64,000 nt of DNA from Persicirhabdus sediminis (GTDB lineage: Bacteria > Verrucomicrobiota > Verrucomicrobiia > Verrucomicrobiales > Akkermansiaceae): contig NZ_JAENIM010000039.1 in the NCBI RefSeq assembly GCF_016595495.1, positions 622,989 through 686,988 of the forward strand, read 5' to 3'. The notes beneath the pieces are model-generated. The model saw only the letters and a list, made by a program, of their open reading frames with translations. It was not told where the DNA came from and made no database searches. Within the stretch, counting starts at the first letter, position 1. Each line of letters starts with the position of its first letter. Below, piece after piece: positions 36,694 to 45,833 of the stretch. The translations under genes and the position numbers were made by a program.

Positions 36694-37374
36694 CTACTTA
36701 GCTGGTTTTTCTGCAGTGTAGACAGAGGCGACACCAAAGCTCAGCGGCAACCACTCGGCGTCGGCAAATCCATTGGCTTCAATCATGTCAGTCATGTCTT
36801 TGCCGCTTGGGAATTGCTCGATTGACCCCGCGAGGTAATCGTAAGCGCCCATTTCGCCGGTCAGCAGGCCAGCGATTTTTGGCAAAACTTTATTGAGATA
36901 CCAACGATATGGCCCGCGCAGAATGCCGGTTGGCAGTGAGAAATCGAGCACCAATAGATGCCCGCCTGGCTTGATCACCCGCTGCATTTCCTTCAGCGCA
37001 TCTGGGTAGCTAGCCATGTTGCGTAGACCAAAAGCAACCGTAAGCACATCAAAGCTATTGTCATCAAATGGCATGTCGAGCGCGTCAGCCACTAATGTTT
37101 TTGCCACCCCACGGCTAGTGGCATGGGCGAGCATTTCGGCGCAAAAATCAGATCCAGTCACCTCGGCATCTGGGCAGCGGTCTTGGATTTCCAACGCCAA
37201 GTCACCCGTGCCAGTAGCCACATCGAGCACAGATTTTGGTTGCCACGCTTTGACGATGCGACCGACTTTTTTGCGCCACAAAATATCCGTGCCCATGCTG
37301 AGCACATGATTGGTCAGCACGTAGCGGTCGGCAATTTTACTGAATGCCTTGCGGACAAAGTTTGGATCTTGCAT
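36694..37374 (-). CDS. menG: Demethylmenaquinone methyltransferase, UbiE/MenG family
   Basis: A 226-residue SAM-dependent methyltransferase. Motif I is LDVATGTGDLA (50-60). Family signatures are FSKIADRYVLTNHVLSMG at the N-terminus, DFCAEML, and 'VLTVAFGLRNMASYPDAL', with RVIKPGGHLLVLDF later. It methylates demethylmenaquinone in the last step of menaquinone synthesis; a ubiquinone role is less likely in this phylum (inference). It lies downstream of pheS, with the pheS terminator in between. Confidence 0.93.
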   Translation of the reverse strand: MQDPNFVRKAFSKIADRYVLTNHVLSMGTDILWRKKVGRIVKAWQPKSVLDVATGTGDLALEIQDRCPDAEVTGSDFCAEMLAHATSRGVAKTLVADALDMPFDDNSFDVLTVAFGLRNMASYPDALKEMQRVIKPGGHLLVLDFSLPTGILRGPYRWYLNKVLPKIAGLLTGEMGAYDYLAGSIEQFPSGKDMTDMIEANGFADAEWLPLSFGVASVYTAEKPAK

Positions 37375-37406
37375 GGATGCGGGTCGGTAAGATGTTTGAG
37401 CGGGAT

Positions 37407-37437
37407 AAAAACGAGCGCGGCAAGGTGGCCGCGCTCG
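37407..37437 (-). terminator. pheS terminator
   Basis: CGAGCGCGG (37412-37420) pairs exactly with CCGCGCTCG (37429-37437). Read on the minus strand the stem is followed by TTTTT. It lies about 30 bp after the pheS stop codon. Confidence 0.88.
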
Positions 37438-37467
37438 GGTCAGCTGGCAAGTCGAGCCAGCTAGAAA

Positions 37468-38484
37468 TTATGAAAATTGCTTGAGGAATCGGGCGTCGTT
37501 CTCGATCAGCAGACGGATATCTTTAATCCCCCACTGGATCATGGCGAGGCGGTCGAGGCCCATGCCAAAAGCAAAACCAGTCACTTTCTCAGAGTCGAAC
37601 AGCTCGTCTTTACGACCAGCATTGATGGAATCAAATACCGCTGGATCCACCATGCCGCAGCCAGCGACTTCGATCCACTTTGGCTCTTCGCCTTTGACGT
37701 GCAATTTCACATCAATCTCGAAGCTAGGCTCGGTGAACGGGAAGAAATGCGGACGGAAGCGAACTTCAGTCTTCTCGCCAAACATGTGGCGCAGGAAGAA
37801 CTCGAGCGTGCCCTTGAGGTCGCCAAGTTTTACATCTTCAGCAACAAACAGGCCTTCCAGCTGGTTGAAAACACAGTGGTGAGTGGCATCGATATCGTCA
37901 CGACGGTAGGCTGAGCCCGGCGCGATGATGCGCACTGGCGGCTTGGCTTTTTCCATCGTGCGGATCTGCACGCTAGATGTGTGGGTGCGCAGCAGTTTGC
38001 CGCTATCAAAATAGAAAGTATCTTTCTCGTTACGCGCTGGGTGGTCTTGCGGAGTATTCAGCGCGTCAAAACAATGAAATTCATCTTCAATCTCAGGACC
38101 TTCAGCGAGAGCAAAGCCCATGCGGCGAAGAATCTGGATGGCACGATCTTTAACAATCGTCAGCGGGTGAAGTCCACCAGCAGCCAGCTCAGCGGCAGGC
38201 ATGGTCATATCCACTCCAGCTACCAGCAACTCGTCAGCTTTTTCCTGCAGAACGACTTGCTTTTCGTCCAGCGCAGCTGAAATCGCCTGGCGTGCTTCAT
38301 TCAGCATCTGGCCAGCGGCAGGTTTTTCCTCTTTAGACAGGTGGCGCATGCCAGCTGCAGCTCCAGTGAGCTTGCCTTTTTTTCCTAAAATCGCAATGCG
38401 CGCCTCTTCAAGCTGGGCTTGATTCTCGGCGGCTCCAATAGCGCTCAGCGCCTCGGCTTGAATGGTTTCAATTTCCTGCTTCAT
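37468..38484 (-). CDS. pheS: Phenylalanyl-tRNA synthetase alpha subunit
   Basis: A 338-residue class II synthetase subunit. It starts at the ATG at 38484 (a GTG at 38496 would add four residues). An N-terminal coiled-coil tRNA-binding region comes first, followed by the catalytic core: FDALNTPQDHPARN, motif 2 in HTSSVQIRTM with IAPGSAYRRDDIDATHHCVF, and motif 3 in GFAFGMGLDRLAMI. The beta subunit gene pheT is not adjacent, although pheST are usually together. Confidence 0.96.
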   Translation of the reverse strand: MKQEIETIQAEALSAIGAAENQAQLEEARIAILGKKGKLTGAAAGMRHLSKEEKPAAGQMLNEARQAISAALDEKQVVLQEKADELLVAGVDMTMPAAELAAGGLHPLTIVKDRAIQILRRMGFALAEGPEIEDEFHCFDALNTPQDHPARNEKDTFYFDSGKLLRTHTSSVQIRTMEKAKPPVRIIAPGSAYRRDDIDATHHCVFNQLEGLFVAEDVKLGDLKGTLEFFLRHMFGEKTEVRFRPHFFPFTEPSFEIDVKLHVKGEEPKWIEVAGCGMVDPAVFDSINAGRKDELFDSEKVTGFAFGMGLDRLAMIQWGIKDIRLLIENDARFLKQFS

Positions 38485-38659
38485 GAACTCGGCCACGACA
38501 TAATCACGAATCCCCCATTATACAAGCTGATTCTGGCTAGATGGCTGCGCAGCATTCCAGCTGGGAAAATCTTCAGTTGCACGCGAGTTGGTGAGCCGCA
38601 AAGTGGATTTGGCAGTTGGTGACGCAGCTAGCTCTGGCGGCTTCCTTTCTGGGCAGAAC

Positions 38660-39262
38660 TTACTTAGATTTATTCCATGGTGCGGGTGACTCGAAGTTCA
38701 TTTGCTTCTTTTCGCTGTCTAGCCACCAGTCGTTGTCGCGAATCCTCACATTCTCAGCGCTAGGCAGCACATCTTCATCAGTTGATAAATCTTCACCGCG
38801 GCTTTTAACGACCTGTAGAACATAAGCCCATGTATAAGATAGAGCCTCGTAGATTTCATCTTCTTTCATGCTTGGCATGAGCTTATTCAAATTTCCGCCA
38901 GCGCGATATTGAGTAGCCTCAGACCCGAGCCCATTCATGTGAACCGCCAAAAACAGCAGATAAGCAATTTTCGGGTTTTTAGAAACCCCTAGCCCATCGC
39001 GGTACATCACACCGATATTATTTAACGCATCTCCGTCAGCTTTCTCAAAGGCCATCAAATACCAAGTCATTGCCGCCTTGTAATCCTGCTTAACACCATC
39101 GCCAAGATGGTAGGCGAGCCCAGCTGAGACCATCGCTTCCACATCCCCATTCTTTGCCATGGTTTCATATGTTTCCAGACTAGGCTCCTCACTAAGTAGC
39201 TGAGCGTGAGCTGTGATTGGCGATAAAATGAACAACGGAATGAGTGCGATTATTGATTTCAT
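38660..39262 (-). CDS. Secreted Sel1-repeat protein
   Basis: A 200-residue protein with a signal peptide (SIIALIPLFILSPITAHA). At least two Sel1-like repeats follow: 'AMVSAGLAYHLGDGVKQDYKAAMTWYLMAFEKAD' and 'ALNNIGVMYRDGLGVSKNPKIAYLLFLAV'. Sel1 repeats form TPR-like helical solenoids for protein contacts. The C-terminal third has no clear repeat. Confidence 0.8.
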   Translation of the reverse strand: MKSIIALIPLFILSPITAHAQLLSEEPSLETYETMAKNGDVEAMVSAGLAYHLGDGVKQDYKAAMTWYLMAFEKADGDALNNIGVMYRDGLGVSKNPKIAYLLFLAVHMNGLGSEATQYRAGGNLNKLMPSMKEDEIYEALSYTWAYVLQVVKSRGEDLSTDEDVLPSAENVRIRDNDWWLDSEKKQMNFESPAPWNKSK

Positions 39263-39466
39263 AGATAGCTAATTCGATTAGATAACAAAATCTATCTGAA
39301 TGGTTGCATTTAGCAAACATTCTATCACGTTGCAACAAACGCCCGTTATAGATCGGCGGAAAGCCCAGCTCTATGTATGCATAGCTATTTGGCGCTGCAG
39401 CGCACGGATGATTGACAGGCTATCAGACTCTGCTAGAAATGATTAGAATTCGCAACTAATTGATTT

Positions 39467-40372
39467 ATGATGAGATCTCTACAGCTAACCTTCATTTCTC
39501 TATATTCATTTCTGGCATGGATTCACTGCCTGCATGCGCAATCACCAGAGCCAGCCAGCTACCTTCCATTGATAGAAAAGCTGGCACCCTTACATAAAAA
39601 AATGGGCCCGCCAAAACCGGGCGACTGGCTAGCCACGCACAAAGAACCGGGTCAGACATTTGTAGAATACGTGCGCAGTAATCCAGTCAAGCCATCTGGC
39701 TATCGACAGATATTATACGTCCAGCCGCTGGGCGAATTCACCCCGAGCCAGCTGAAGATTGTGCAGCAGACGGTGCAATACATGCAGATTTATTTTGGCC
39801 TCACCGTGATCACCAAACCAGCTATTGGACTCGAAAAAATCCCAGCAAATGCGCGCCGCAATCACGGCAACCAACTGCAACTTCATACCAAATACATTCT
39901 CCATCAGCTACTGAAACCGCAGCTGCCAAAAAATGCGCTCGCCACCATCGCCTTCACCGCCGAAGACTTGTACCCGGGAGATGGCTGGAATTATGTTTTT
40001 GGGCAGGCGTCGACACGAAACCGCGTCGGCGTGTGGTCGCTGCGCCGATTTGGCAATCCTGATGATTCCGCTGAAGCCTATCATCAATGCCTGCGCCGCA
40101 CGATTCAAGTGGCGTGCCACGAAACTAGCCACATGCTCACCATGCGTCACTGCACGGCATACGAATGCCTGATGGCTGGCAGCAATAGCCTGGATGAATC
40201 CGATAGGCGACCAATTTACAACTGCCCCGAATGCGTGGCCAAGGTGAGCTGGGCGACAGGTTCTGATCTACTCACCCGCTATCGCGCCCTGCACGAGTAC
40301 GCTGACGAACTTGATCTCACCGACGCTCGCGTCATGTTTGAGCGCTCGATACTTGAGCTGGAGAAAAAATAA
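39467..40372 (+). CDS. Secreted archaemetzincin-family metalloprotease (M54)
   Basis: A 301-residue protein with a signal peptide (LTFISLYSFLAWIHCLHAQ) and a metzincin domain. The zinc site is HETSHMLTMRHC (His218, Glu219, His222, His228), followed by the second, structural zinc motif: Cys229, Cys234, Met236, then Cys253 and Cys256 in NCPEC. This is the archaemetzincin pattern HExxHxxGxxHCx4CxMx17CxxC, with Thr in place of the usual Gly and a spacer of 16. The phrase 'CLMAGSNSLDESDRRP' resembles animal AMZ1/2. Archaemetzincins of archaea and animals are generally intracellular, so an exported one is notable. Confidence 0.85.
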   Translation: MMRSLQLTFISLYSFLAWIHCLHAQSPEPASYLPLIEKLAPLHKKMGPPKPGDWLATHKEPGQTFVEYVRSNPVKPSGYRQILYVQPLGEFTPSQLKIVQQTVQYMQIYFGLTVITKPAIGLEKIPANARRNHGNQLQLHTKYILHQLLKPQLPKNALATIAFTAEDLYPGDGWNYVFGQASTRNRVGVWSLRRFGNPDDSAEAYHQCLRRTIQVACHETSHMLTMRHCTAYECLMAGSNSLDESDRRPIYNCPECVAKVSWATGSDLLTRYRALHEYADELDLTDARVMFERSILELEKK

Positions 40373-40419
40373 GCCAGCTGAAATGGAAGACTAAACGCGC
40401 TTACTTATTTTAAGTAAAT

Positions 40420-41541
40420 TTAACTCGCAAGTCGCACCTTTACAACGCCCTGCATCTCCTTGGATGACTCATCCACGCACTGGGCTAATCGTAGCTGATT
40501 GCGAGCGCGGTCGAGGTTGTGATGTTCGCGGGTGGTTTTGAAATAAACATCCCCATTGAGGTAATCGGCGAGGAATCGTGTACAAAGCTCGAGCGCGCAA
40601 AGTTTCACCGAAAAGACCATCTCGTTGATTTCTTCTGCGGTGAGCGACGGGCAGGCATCTAGGTAACCATTCACCATCGCTTTGAAAATGGGCATGGATA
40701 AACCGACATTTTCAATGCAGCCGTCGTCCTCAGCGGTCTCATTAGCAGCTGAACGCACCATGTCGCCAAAGTCGTAGAGCGAGACGCCGGGCATCACCGT
40801 ATCAAGATCAATCACGCAAACCGCTTCATCGGTCTCCGCATTGATCATCACGTTGTTGATTTTGGTATCATTGTGCACAATGCGCACCGGCAAAATGCCT
40901 TCAGCCTGCATGTCCACGAGGCGAGAAAGCTGTTCGCGCTGGCTGGCGAGAAACTCCAGCTCTGGCTGGACGGATTTCACCCTGCCGGCGACATCATTCT
41001 CCACTGCCTCCACCAGCTGCTGGTAGCGTTTTGGCGTGTGGTGAAAATCGGGAATCGTCTCAACAATCAAAGTTGGGTCGAGATCGCTGAGCAGATCAGA
41101 AAAAGCGCCAAATGCATAAGCCGCTTGATACGCTTGATGTTCATTTTGCACCTGATCGTAAGTGCGGCAACCCTCGATGAATCGATAACAACGCCACGTG
41201 CCGCCATTGGGCCCGCCGGCGTAGACTTCTCCAGTCTTAGCTGGGCACAAATTCAAGCTCTGTCCGCTGAAGTCACGTTTTGAGCGCAAGACGCGGTCAT
41301 TGACGTGACGTGTCACCCGCTTGATGTTTTGCATCACATCGCCAGGACGTGGAAAAACCTGCTCATTAATGCGCTGGATCAAATAGCGCCTGATCACCCC
41401 ATCATCCTCCACATAACTCAGGCAGACGCTGGTATTGATTAATCCTGTCTGAATTTCTTCGCCTGAGACAAATTTGCCACCGATGGCAAACAAGTCGCCA
41501 ATCTGGCGCATTTTTTCCTGAGCTAAGCGTTGGTTTTGCAT
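40420..41541 (-). CDS. Aminoglycoside-phosphotransferase-fold sugar kinase (NahK-like)
   Basis: A 373-residue kinase of the APH/choline-kinase fold. The catalytic loop is VHNDTKINN (Asp225, Asn230), and the metal-binding segment is CVIDLDTVMPGVSLYDFGD (Asp245/Asp247, Asp260). Length, 'QRIN-x-x-VF' at residues 56-64 and 'HNDTKxNN' fit bifidobacterial N-acetylhexosamine 1-kinase (NahK), which phosphorylates GlcNAc or GalNAc at C1. Substrate is inferred; no lacto-N-biose phosphorylase or galT lies nearby. Confidence 0.8.
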   Translation of the reverse strand: MQNQRLAQEKMRQIGDLFAIGGKFVSGEEIQTGLINTSVCLSYVEDDGVIRRYLIQRINEQVFPRPGDVMQNIKRVTRHVNDRVLRSKRDFSGQSLNLCPAKTGEVYAGGPNGGTWRCYRFIEGCRTYDQVQNEHQAYQAAYAFGAFSDLLSDLDPTLIVETIPDFHHTPKRYQQLVEAVENDVAGRVKSVQPELEFLASQREQLSRLVDMQAEGILPVRIVHNDTKINNVMINAETDEAVCVIDLDTVMPGVSLYDFGDMVRSAANETAEDDGCIENVGLSMPIFKAMVNGYLDACPSLTAEEINEMVFSVKLCALELCTRFLADYLNGDVYFKTTREHHNLDRARNQLRLAQCVDESSKEMQGVVKVRLAS

Positions 41542-41562
41542 GGGATTTGAGAGGCACAGCTT

Positions 41563-42018
41563 TTAGTCGCTGTAATGCAAAGCGTCAATGATTTCTGGCA
41601 TAGCAGATTCAAATACACGCGCAACCTGCTCGTAGGCGTGCATGCCGAGGCCGATTGGGTCTGGCACTTCGCCGCCGCCAATGAAATCACCCAGCAGGCA
41701 GTAACGACCTTCAAACTGTGGGTAGGCGCGCAGCAGCAAGCTCAGGTGTGAGTTGGTCATAGCAATCACAGCGGTAGATTCTTCGAGGATTTCCTCGTTC
41801 ACCATTGTGCTGCGCAGGCAACTTGGGTCGATATCACGACCACGCAAAATCTCTTGAGTTTCCTCGCTAGCTGGCTGGCCGTCCATGGCAGCTACCCCAG
41901 CTGATCCCACAGTGATAGATTCATCTGAGCCCAGAGCATCGCGAAGCATTGCCTCAGCCATTGGGCTGCGGCAGGTATTTCCAGTACATACAAATAATAC
42001 GTGTTTGGCATTAGACAT
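41563..42018 (-). CDS. Low-molecular-weight protein tyrosine phosphatase
   Basis: A 151-residue protein from the ATG at 42018 (ATG 42048 adds ten residues). The phosphate loop VCTGNTCRSPMAEAM has Cys11 and Arg17 in the C(x)5R order. The acid is in VPDPIGLG. This is the LMW-PTP family, which also includes arsenate reductases. The RPIB/YwlE-type 'GNTCRSPMAE' favours a protein arginine or tyrosine phosphatase. It ends 21 bp from the NahK-like gene start and probably shares its transcript. Confidence 0.88.
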   Translation of the reverse strand: MSNAKHVLFVCTGNTCRSPMAEAMLRDALGSDESITVGSAGVAAMDGQPASEETQEILRGRDIDPSCLRSTMVNEEILEESTAVIAMTNSHLSLLLRAYPQFEGRYCLLGDFIGGGEVPDPIGLGMHAYEQVARVFESAMPEIIDALHYSD

Positions 42019-42246
42019 GGCCGCGGCAGAATAATCAGCTTGCCGCATAGGTCAAATAACAATCTAGCTGAATAAGAAAAAACATTGTCAGCGTTTTTGC
42101 CAGCCGACTGTGAGACGCGTGCAAAAAGAAAATCGACCGCGGAAGCCATTGATTTTCAGTGGGCTGAAAAATTAATCAGAAATCGATGCCGTTTTTTCTT
42201 GCGCAAACGCAATATTCAGTGCAGTTTCCCGCCGCCGCAAGGCCAG

Positions 42247-42624
<378 letters not shown>

Positions 42625-43488
42625 CTAAACAACCACCTCAGTGACCAGCGACCACATATACGGGTCGAGCTGCTCACAAGCGCGTTTGGCAAGCGCTTCA
42701 CCATCGGCACCATCATGCAGAAATGCCAGCATCGTCGACCCTGAGCCACTCATCATGGCAGCGCCCACCTCATCTTGCTCGAGCAGCCAGAGTTTTACTT
42801 GAGCCAGGAAGAGATGCTTTTCAAATACTGGTCGCTCCAGATCATTGACTAGCTGGTAGCCGCCAAATGATTGCGCGCCATACGGCACCCCATCCAGCTC
42901 ACGCGACCCCTGCCAGCGTTTGTAAGCATCTGGCGTAGAGACCGGGAAATTTGGTTTGAGCAATAAAACGGCAACTGGCTGGCCAGCGGCAACTGGCTCG
43001 ACCTGTTCGCCGCGACCGCGACATAGCGCGTGACTGCGGTAGATGAAAAATGAGGTATCTGAGCCAAACTGGCCAACCAGCTCAGCCATTTCACCTTCGC
43101 TGAGCTGAGTATTTTCCAGCTGGTTGAGCGCCAGCACCGCAGATGCGGCATCTGAGCTGCCGCCGCCGAGCCCTGCTCCGTGCGGTGTTTGTTTTTCCAG
43201 CTGGATGCGCCAGTTGCACGGCGCGCCAGTTTTCTGCTGAAAGGCACGCACCGCCATCGTTACTAGATTATCTTCACCCGTAGGCACGGTGGGATCTGAA
43301 CACTCCAGCTGGTAGCTGTCAGCTGGGGAAATTTTCAAGCGATCACCAAATGCCAATGGCGCCATCACGGTTTCTAGCTCGTGAAATCCATCGTCACGCT
43401 TGCGTAAAATGCGCAGCGATAAGTTGATCTTGGCGGGCGCAAAAATGTGATAGCTGCCGTCGGCCAGCTGGTTAAGTTCTACTTTCAT
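42625..43488 (-). CDS. ispE: 4-diphosphocytidyl-2-C-methyl-D-erythritol kinase
   Basis: A 287-residue GHMP kinase of the MEP isoprenoid pathway. FAPAKINLSLRIL contains catalytic Lys20, the ATP loop is PHGAGLGGGSSDAASA (102-117), and the catalytic Asp is Asp144 in FGSDTSFFIY. A C-terminal MMSGSGSTMLAF Gly-rich motif follows. The upstream gene ends 20 bp away on the same strand, so the two are probably cotranscribed. Confidence 0.95.
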   Translation of the reverse strand: MKVELNQLADGSYHIFAPAKINLSLRILRKRDDGFHELETVMAPLAFGDRLKISPADSYQLECSDPTVPTGEDNLVTMAVRAFQQKTGAPCNWRIQLEKQTPHGAGLGGGSSDAASAVLALNQLENTQLSEGEMAELVGQFGSDTSFFIYRSHALCRGRGEQVEPVAAGQPVAVLLLKPNFPVSTPDAYKRWQGSRELDGVPYGAQSFGGYQLVNDLERPVFEKHLFLAQVKLWLLEQDEVGAAMMSGSGSTMLAFLHDGADGEALAKRACEQLDPYMWSLVTEVVV

Positions 43489-43508
43489 CTTCTCCTCGTC
43501 CAGCTGGA

Positions 43509-44168
43509 TTAATCTTCGCGCGCAAGCAATGCCAGCATGCGACCAGTATTGCCTTCTTCCACGCGGTAGCTGTAGAATTTCCCCAAATCACCCGCTGTAT
43601 CCAGCTGGCAATCGTGGTAATGGAAATCTAAAACGCCAGCTGCCATCGCCTGGTCACGGATTTGCGCAGCAATATCTACCTCGTAATGCGGCGGACGAAT
43701 GCACGGGCCTAAAACCACAACCAAATCTTCCGCACGAGTTTTAAAATTTTCCTCCATGGCGGCAATCGTGGCCGCGCAGATATTTTGTTCCGTCCCCTTT
43801 TTTCCCGAATGCGCTAGCCCAATCGCTCCCGTGCGCTGGTCGTAGAAATAAATCACGCCGCAATCAGCCACGTAAATCCCCAGCACCACCTTGGAGTCAT
43901 TAGAAATCAACGCATCCGCACCAACTGCTATCGGCTCGGTTTTGTGATACGCTACCGCTACCTGATTGCCATGTACTTGCTCGGCGCGGCGCAGTTGACT
44001 CCACTTGTAGCCGAGCTTTTTCACCGCCTTTTCGTGAGTCGGTTTGAGCTTAGCCAATGTGGCCTCGCGGTCGGTTGATGTTTCCACTCCCGCTACACGC
44101 GCAACAAAATCGGCGCGCACCAGTCCATCCGCCATCATGGGCAATAAAAAATCGGGCTTCTGCGTCAT
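43509..44168 (-). CDS. YfiH/laccase-domain (polyphenol oxidase) family protein
   Basis: A 219-residue protein of the DUF152/YfiH family, whose members act as purine nucleoside phosphorylases or adenosine deaminases. Motifs are AEQVHGNQV (His71), ADALIS, 'YVADCGVIYFYDQRTGAIGLAHSGKKG' with the zinc Cys and His, and LGPCIRPPHYEV. The usual 'VHAGWRG' reads 'AHSGKKG' here, a deviation close to the active site. It lies upstream of ispE, possibly in one operon. Confidence 0.82.
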   Translation of the reverse strand: MTQKPDFLLPMMADGLVRADFVARVAGVETSTDREATLAKLKPTHEKAVKKLGYKWSQLRRAEQVHGNQVAVAYHKTEPIAVGADALISNDSKVVLGIYVADCGVIYFYDQRTGAIGLAHSGKKGTEQNICAATIAAMEENFKTRAEDLVVVLGPCIRPPHYEVDIAAQIRDQAMAAGVLDFHYHDCQLDTAGDLGKFYSYRVEEGNTGRMLALLARED

Positions 44169-44231
44169 GCCGAAATGGTAGACACAGAGCCCGACTAAGC
44201 CAAGCTTCCTTGGCTGTCTGATACTTTTTTC

Positions 44232-44684
44232 TTACAGAATTTTTCCTGCGATAGCGCGATCAGCGTGCGTAACAGTTTCCGCTTCTTCCTCATCCATCTC
44301 AGCCATCAGAGTGGATAGGTTTGAGGCGATCTCTTCACGCATCTGCGCGACGAGTTCTGTGCCCTTATGGGTAATACGCACCATGATTTTGCGGCGGTCT
44401 TCTGCTGCATGCACACGTTCGACGTAACCAAGCTTCTCAAGTCGATCAACTAGCCCAGTCGTAGCGGCGGTTGAGTGACCCATCTTTTTGGCGATGTCTG
44501 ACATAGTAAGGTATTCTTCGCTAGAGAGGTAGGCCAACAGGAAAAACTGCGGGAAGGAAACGTTTCCGCTGTTGAGCTTGCCTGATAAGTTTAGAATACA
44601 TGAACGCTGTGTAAACAGTACGAAGTCCGCGAGCCGATTGGTATCAACAAACGGTCTCGTCTCTTGGGAGGGATTCGCTTTCAT
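44232..44684 (-). CDS. MarR-family transcriptional regulator
   Basis: A 150-residue winged helix-turn-helix protein from the ATG at 44684. The DNA-binding core is LTMSDIAKKMGHSTAATTGLVDRLEKLGYVER (recognition helix SxAATTGLVDRL), and the wing is EDRRKIMVRITHKG. Flanking helices would form the MarR dimer. Its ligand and targets are not apparent; the nearest gene downstream is yfiH-ispE. Confidence 0.88.
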   Translation of the reverse strand: MKANPSQETRPFVDTNRLADFVLFTQRSCILNLSGKLNSGNVSFPQFFLLAYLSSEEYLTMSDIAKKMGHSTAATTGLVDRLEKLGYVERVHAAEDRRKIMVRITHKGTELVAQMREEIASNLSTLMAEMDEEEAETVTHADRAIAGKIL

Positions 44685-44850
44685 AGTTTGATGCTCCACA
44701 GATCGGGTTGTTGTATGATCCGTGAGTTACTGACAAATCAAAATATAAACAAAACTTAAGCATTGGCACAAGCCAATTCCGTCAAAGTTTTTAAAAAATT
44801 AAAGAATCCTTTATAAATAAGGGCCTCAGCACGGCCTCATTTTTAAATTT

Positions 44851-45279
44851 TTATAATTCTTCCTCCACCATTGGCTCAACTGGCCCAAACCCAGGCGCTA
44901 CTTTTGGAGTTAATGATTGCGCTTCTGATTCACTATCAACTAGTTGCATCACATAAACACCGTCACCAACCTCCACTTCACCGCTGCGAATATCGGCTGA
45001 AATGTACTCGCCAAGCCGCTCACGAGACGGCTGTAAGCTAGCCATCCTGCCATTATCTCCTTGCGATGTGACAATTGCCCCAAAAGGAATGCGCCAGCTG
45101 CCGTAGCGGCGGATTTGCACGTGTTGCCCTTGTTTATTTACCGAGGCGACGCGCCCAACCAGCACGGATCGTGGCTGAGATGAAACCGGTTTTTCTTCCT
45201 CTTCATTGCCGCCGCACGAACAAACGAGGCCAGCTGAGCCGGCTGCCATCAATGAGATGATAATGGGTAAAATCTTCAT
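44851..45279 (-). CDS. Small lipoprotein with beta-barrel-like domain
   Basis: A 142-residue protein with a type II signal (ILPIIISLMAAGSAGLVCSC; lipobox around VCSC) from the ATG at 45279. The mature part has a short acidic spacer (GGNEEEEKP). A compact beta domain follows (SVLVGRVASVNKQGQHVQIRR, GVYVMQLVD) like those of MreC-type or OB-like modules, then an acidic C-terminus. Function unknown. Confidence 0.65.
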   Translation of the reverse strand: MKILPIIISLMAAGSAGLVCSCGGNEEEEKPVSSQPRSVLVGRVASVNKQGQHVQIRRYGSWRIPFGAIVTSQGDNGRMASLQPSRERLGEYISADIRSGEVEVGDGVYVMQLVDSESEAQSLTPKVAPGFGPVEPMVEEEL

Positions 45280-45312
45280 GGGTCTCAAAATTTTATTTTT
45301 ACAATTTTCCAG

Positions 45313-45786
45313 CTAGCCCGGCAAAATATCGACATAGATGCCAGGGTCTGAGCCGGGGATTTCGATAGCGCCACAGGCTTTTTCATAAAATTCTTTTGGC
45401 CCCACACCGCCGATGATGCCGTAGACGTACCCTTGCTCGCGCAGGCCTTCCAGACACTTAAATAACAGCGCTTTGCCGATGCCAGTGCCGCGCGCGGATT
45501 CGCTCACCCCAGTAGGCCCAAAGTACGCTTTGGCGGTAGAATCGTAGCAGGCAAAACCGAGGATTTTTTTATCTTTAGTGGCGATGTAACAAGTGACTGG
45601 CTGGCGCGTGCAGGCAATCTCTACCTCGCTTTTCCACTTCGGCGCAAAATTTTCTTCCGCCCAGTTGGCAACGATATGTTTTTCATACGGTCGAGCGCGG
45701 CGAATGATGATGCCTTGGTCTTCCACTCGCTTCACCAACTCATCTGATGCTGGCAATTCCAGCAGTCGTACCAACATATCAATCAT
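45313..45786 (-). CDS. GNAT-family N-acetyltransferase
   Basis: A 157-residue protein from the ATG at 45786. The acetyl-CoA loop is VSESARGTGIGKALL (the R/Q-x-x-G-x-G/A pattern as RGTGIG), preceded by the strand 'KILGFACYDSTAKAYFGPTGV' and followed by GIIGGVGPKEFYEKACGA. The substrate is unknown. It is 41 bp after the MscS gene on the same strand and 33 bp before the small lipoprotein gene. Confidence 0.85.
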   Translation of the reverse strand: MIDMLVRLLELPASDELVKRVEDQGIIIRRARPYEKHIVANWAEENFAPKWKSEVEIACTRQPVTCYIATKDKKILGFACYDSTAKAYFGPTGVSESARGTGIGKALLFKCLEGLREQGYVYGIIGGVGPKEFYEKACGAIEIPGSDPGIYVDILPG

Positions 45787-45833
45787 GACCAATTTCTAAA
45801 CAATACAGGTGGATGCAGCAACTCCGGAATCGC

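Noticed and set aside
39290-39390. Vibrio-repeat-like word AACAAACGCC upstream of the Sel1 gene
   Set aside because: Only one arm is present and no complementary GGCGTT arm lies at a suitable distance.
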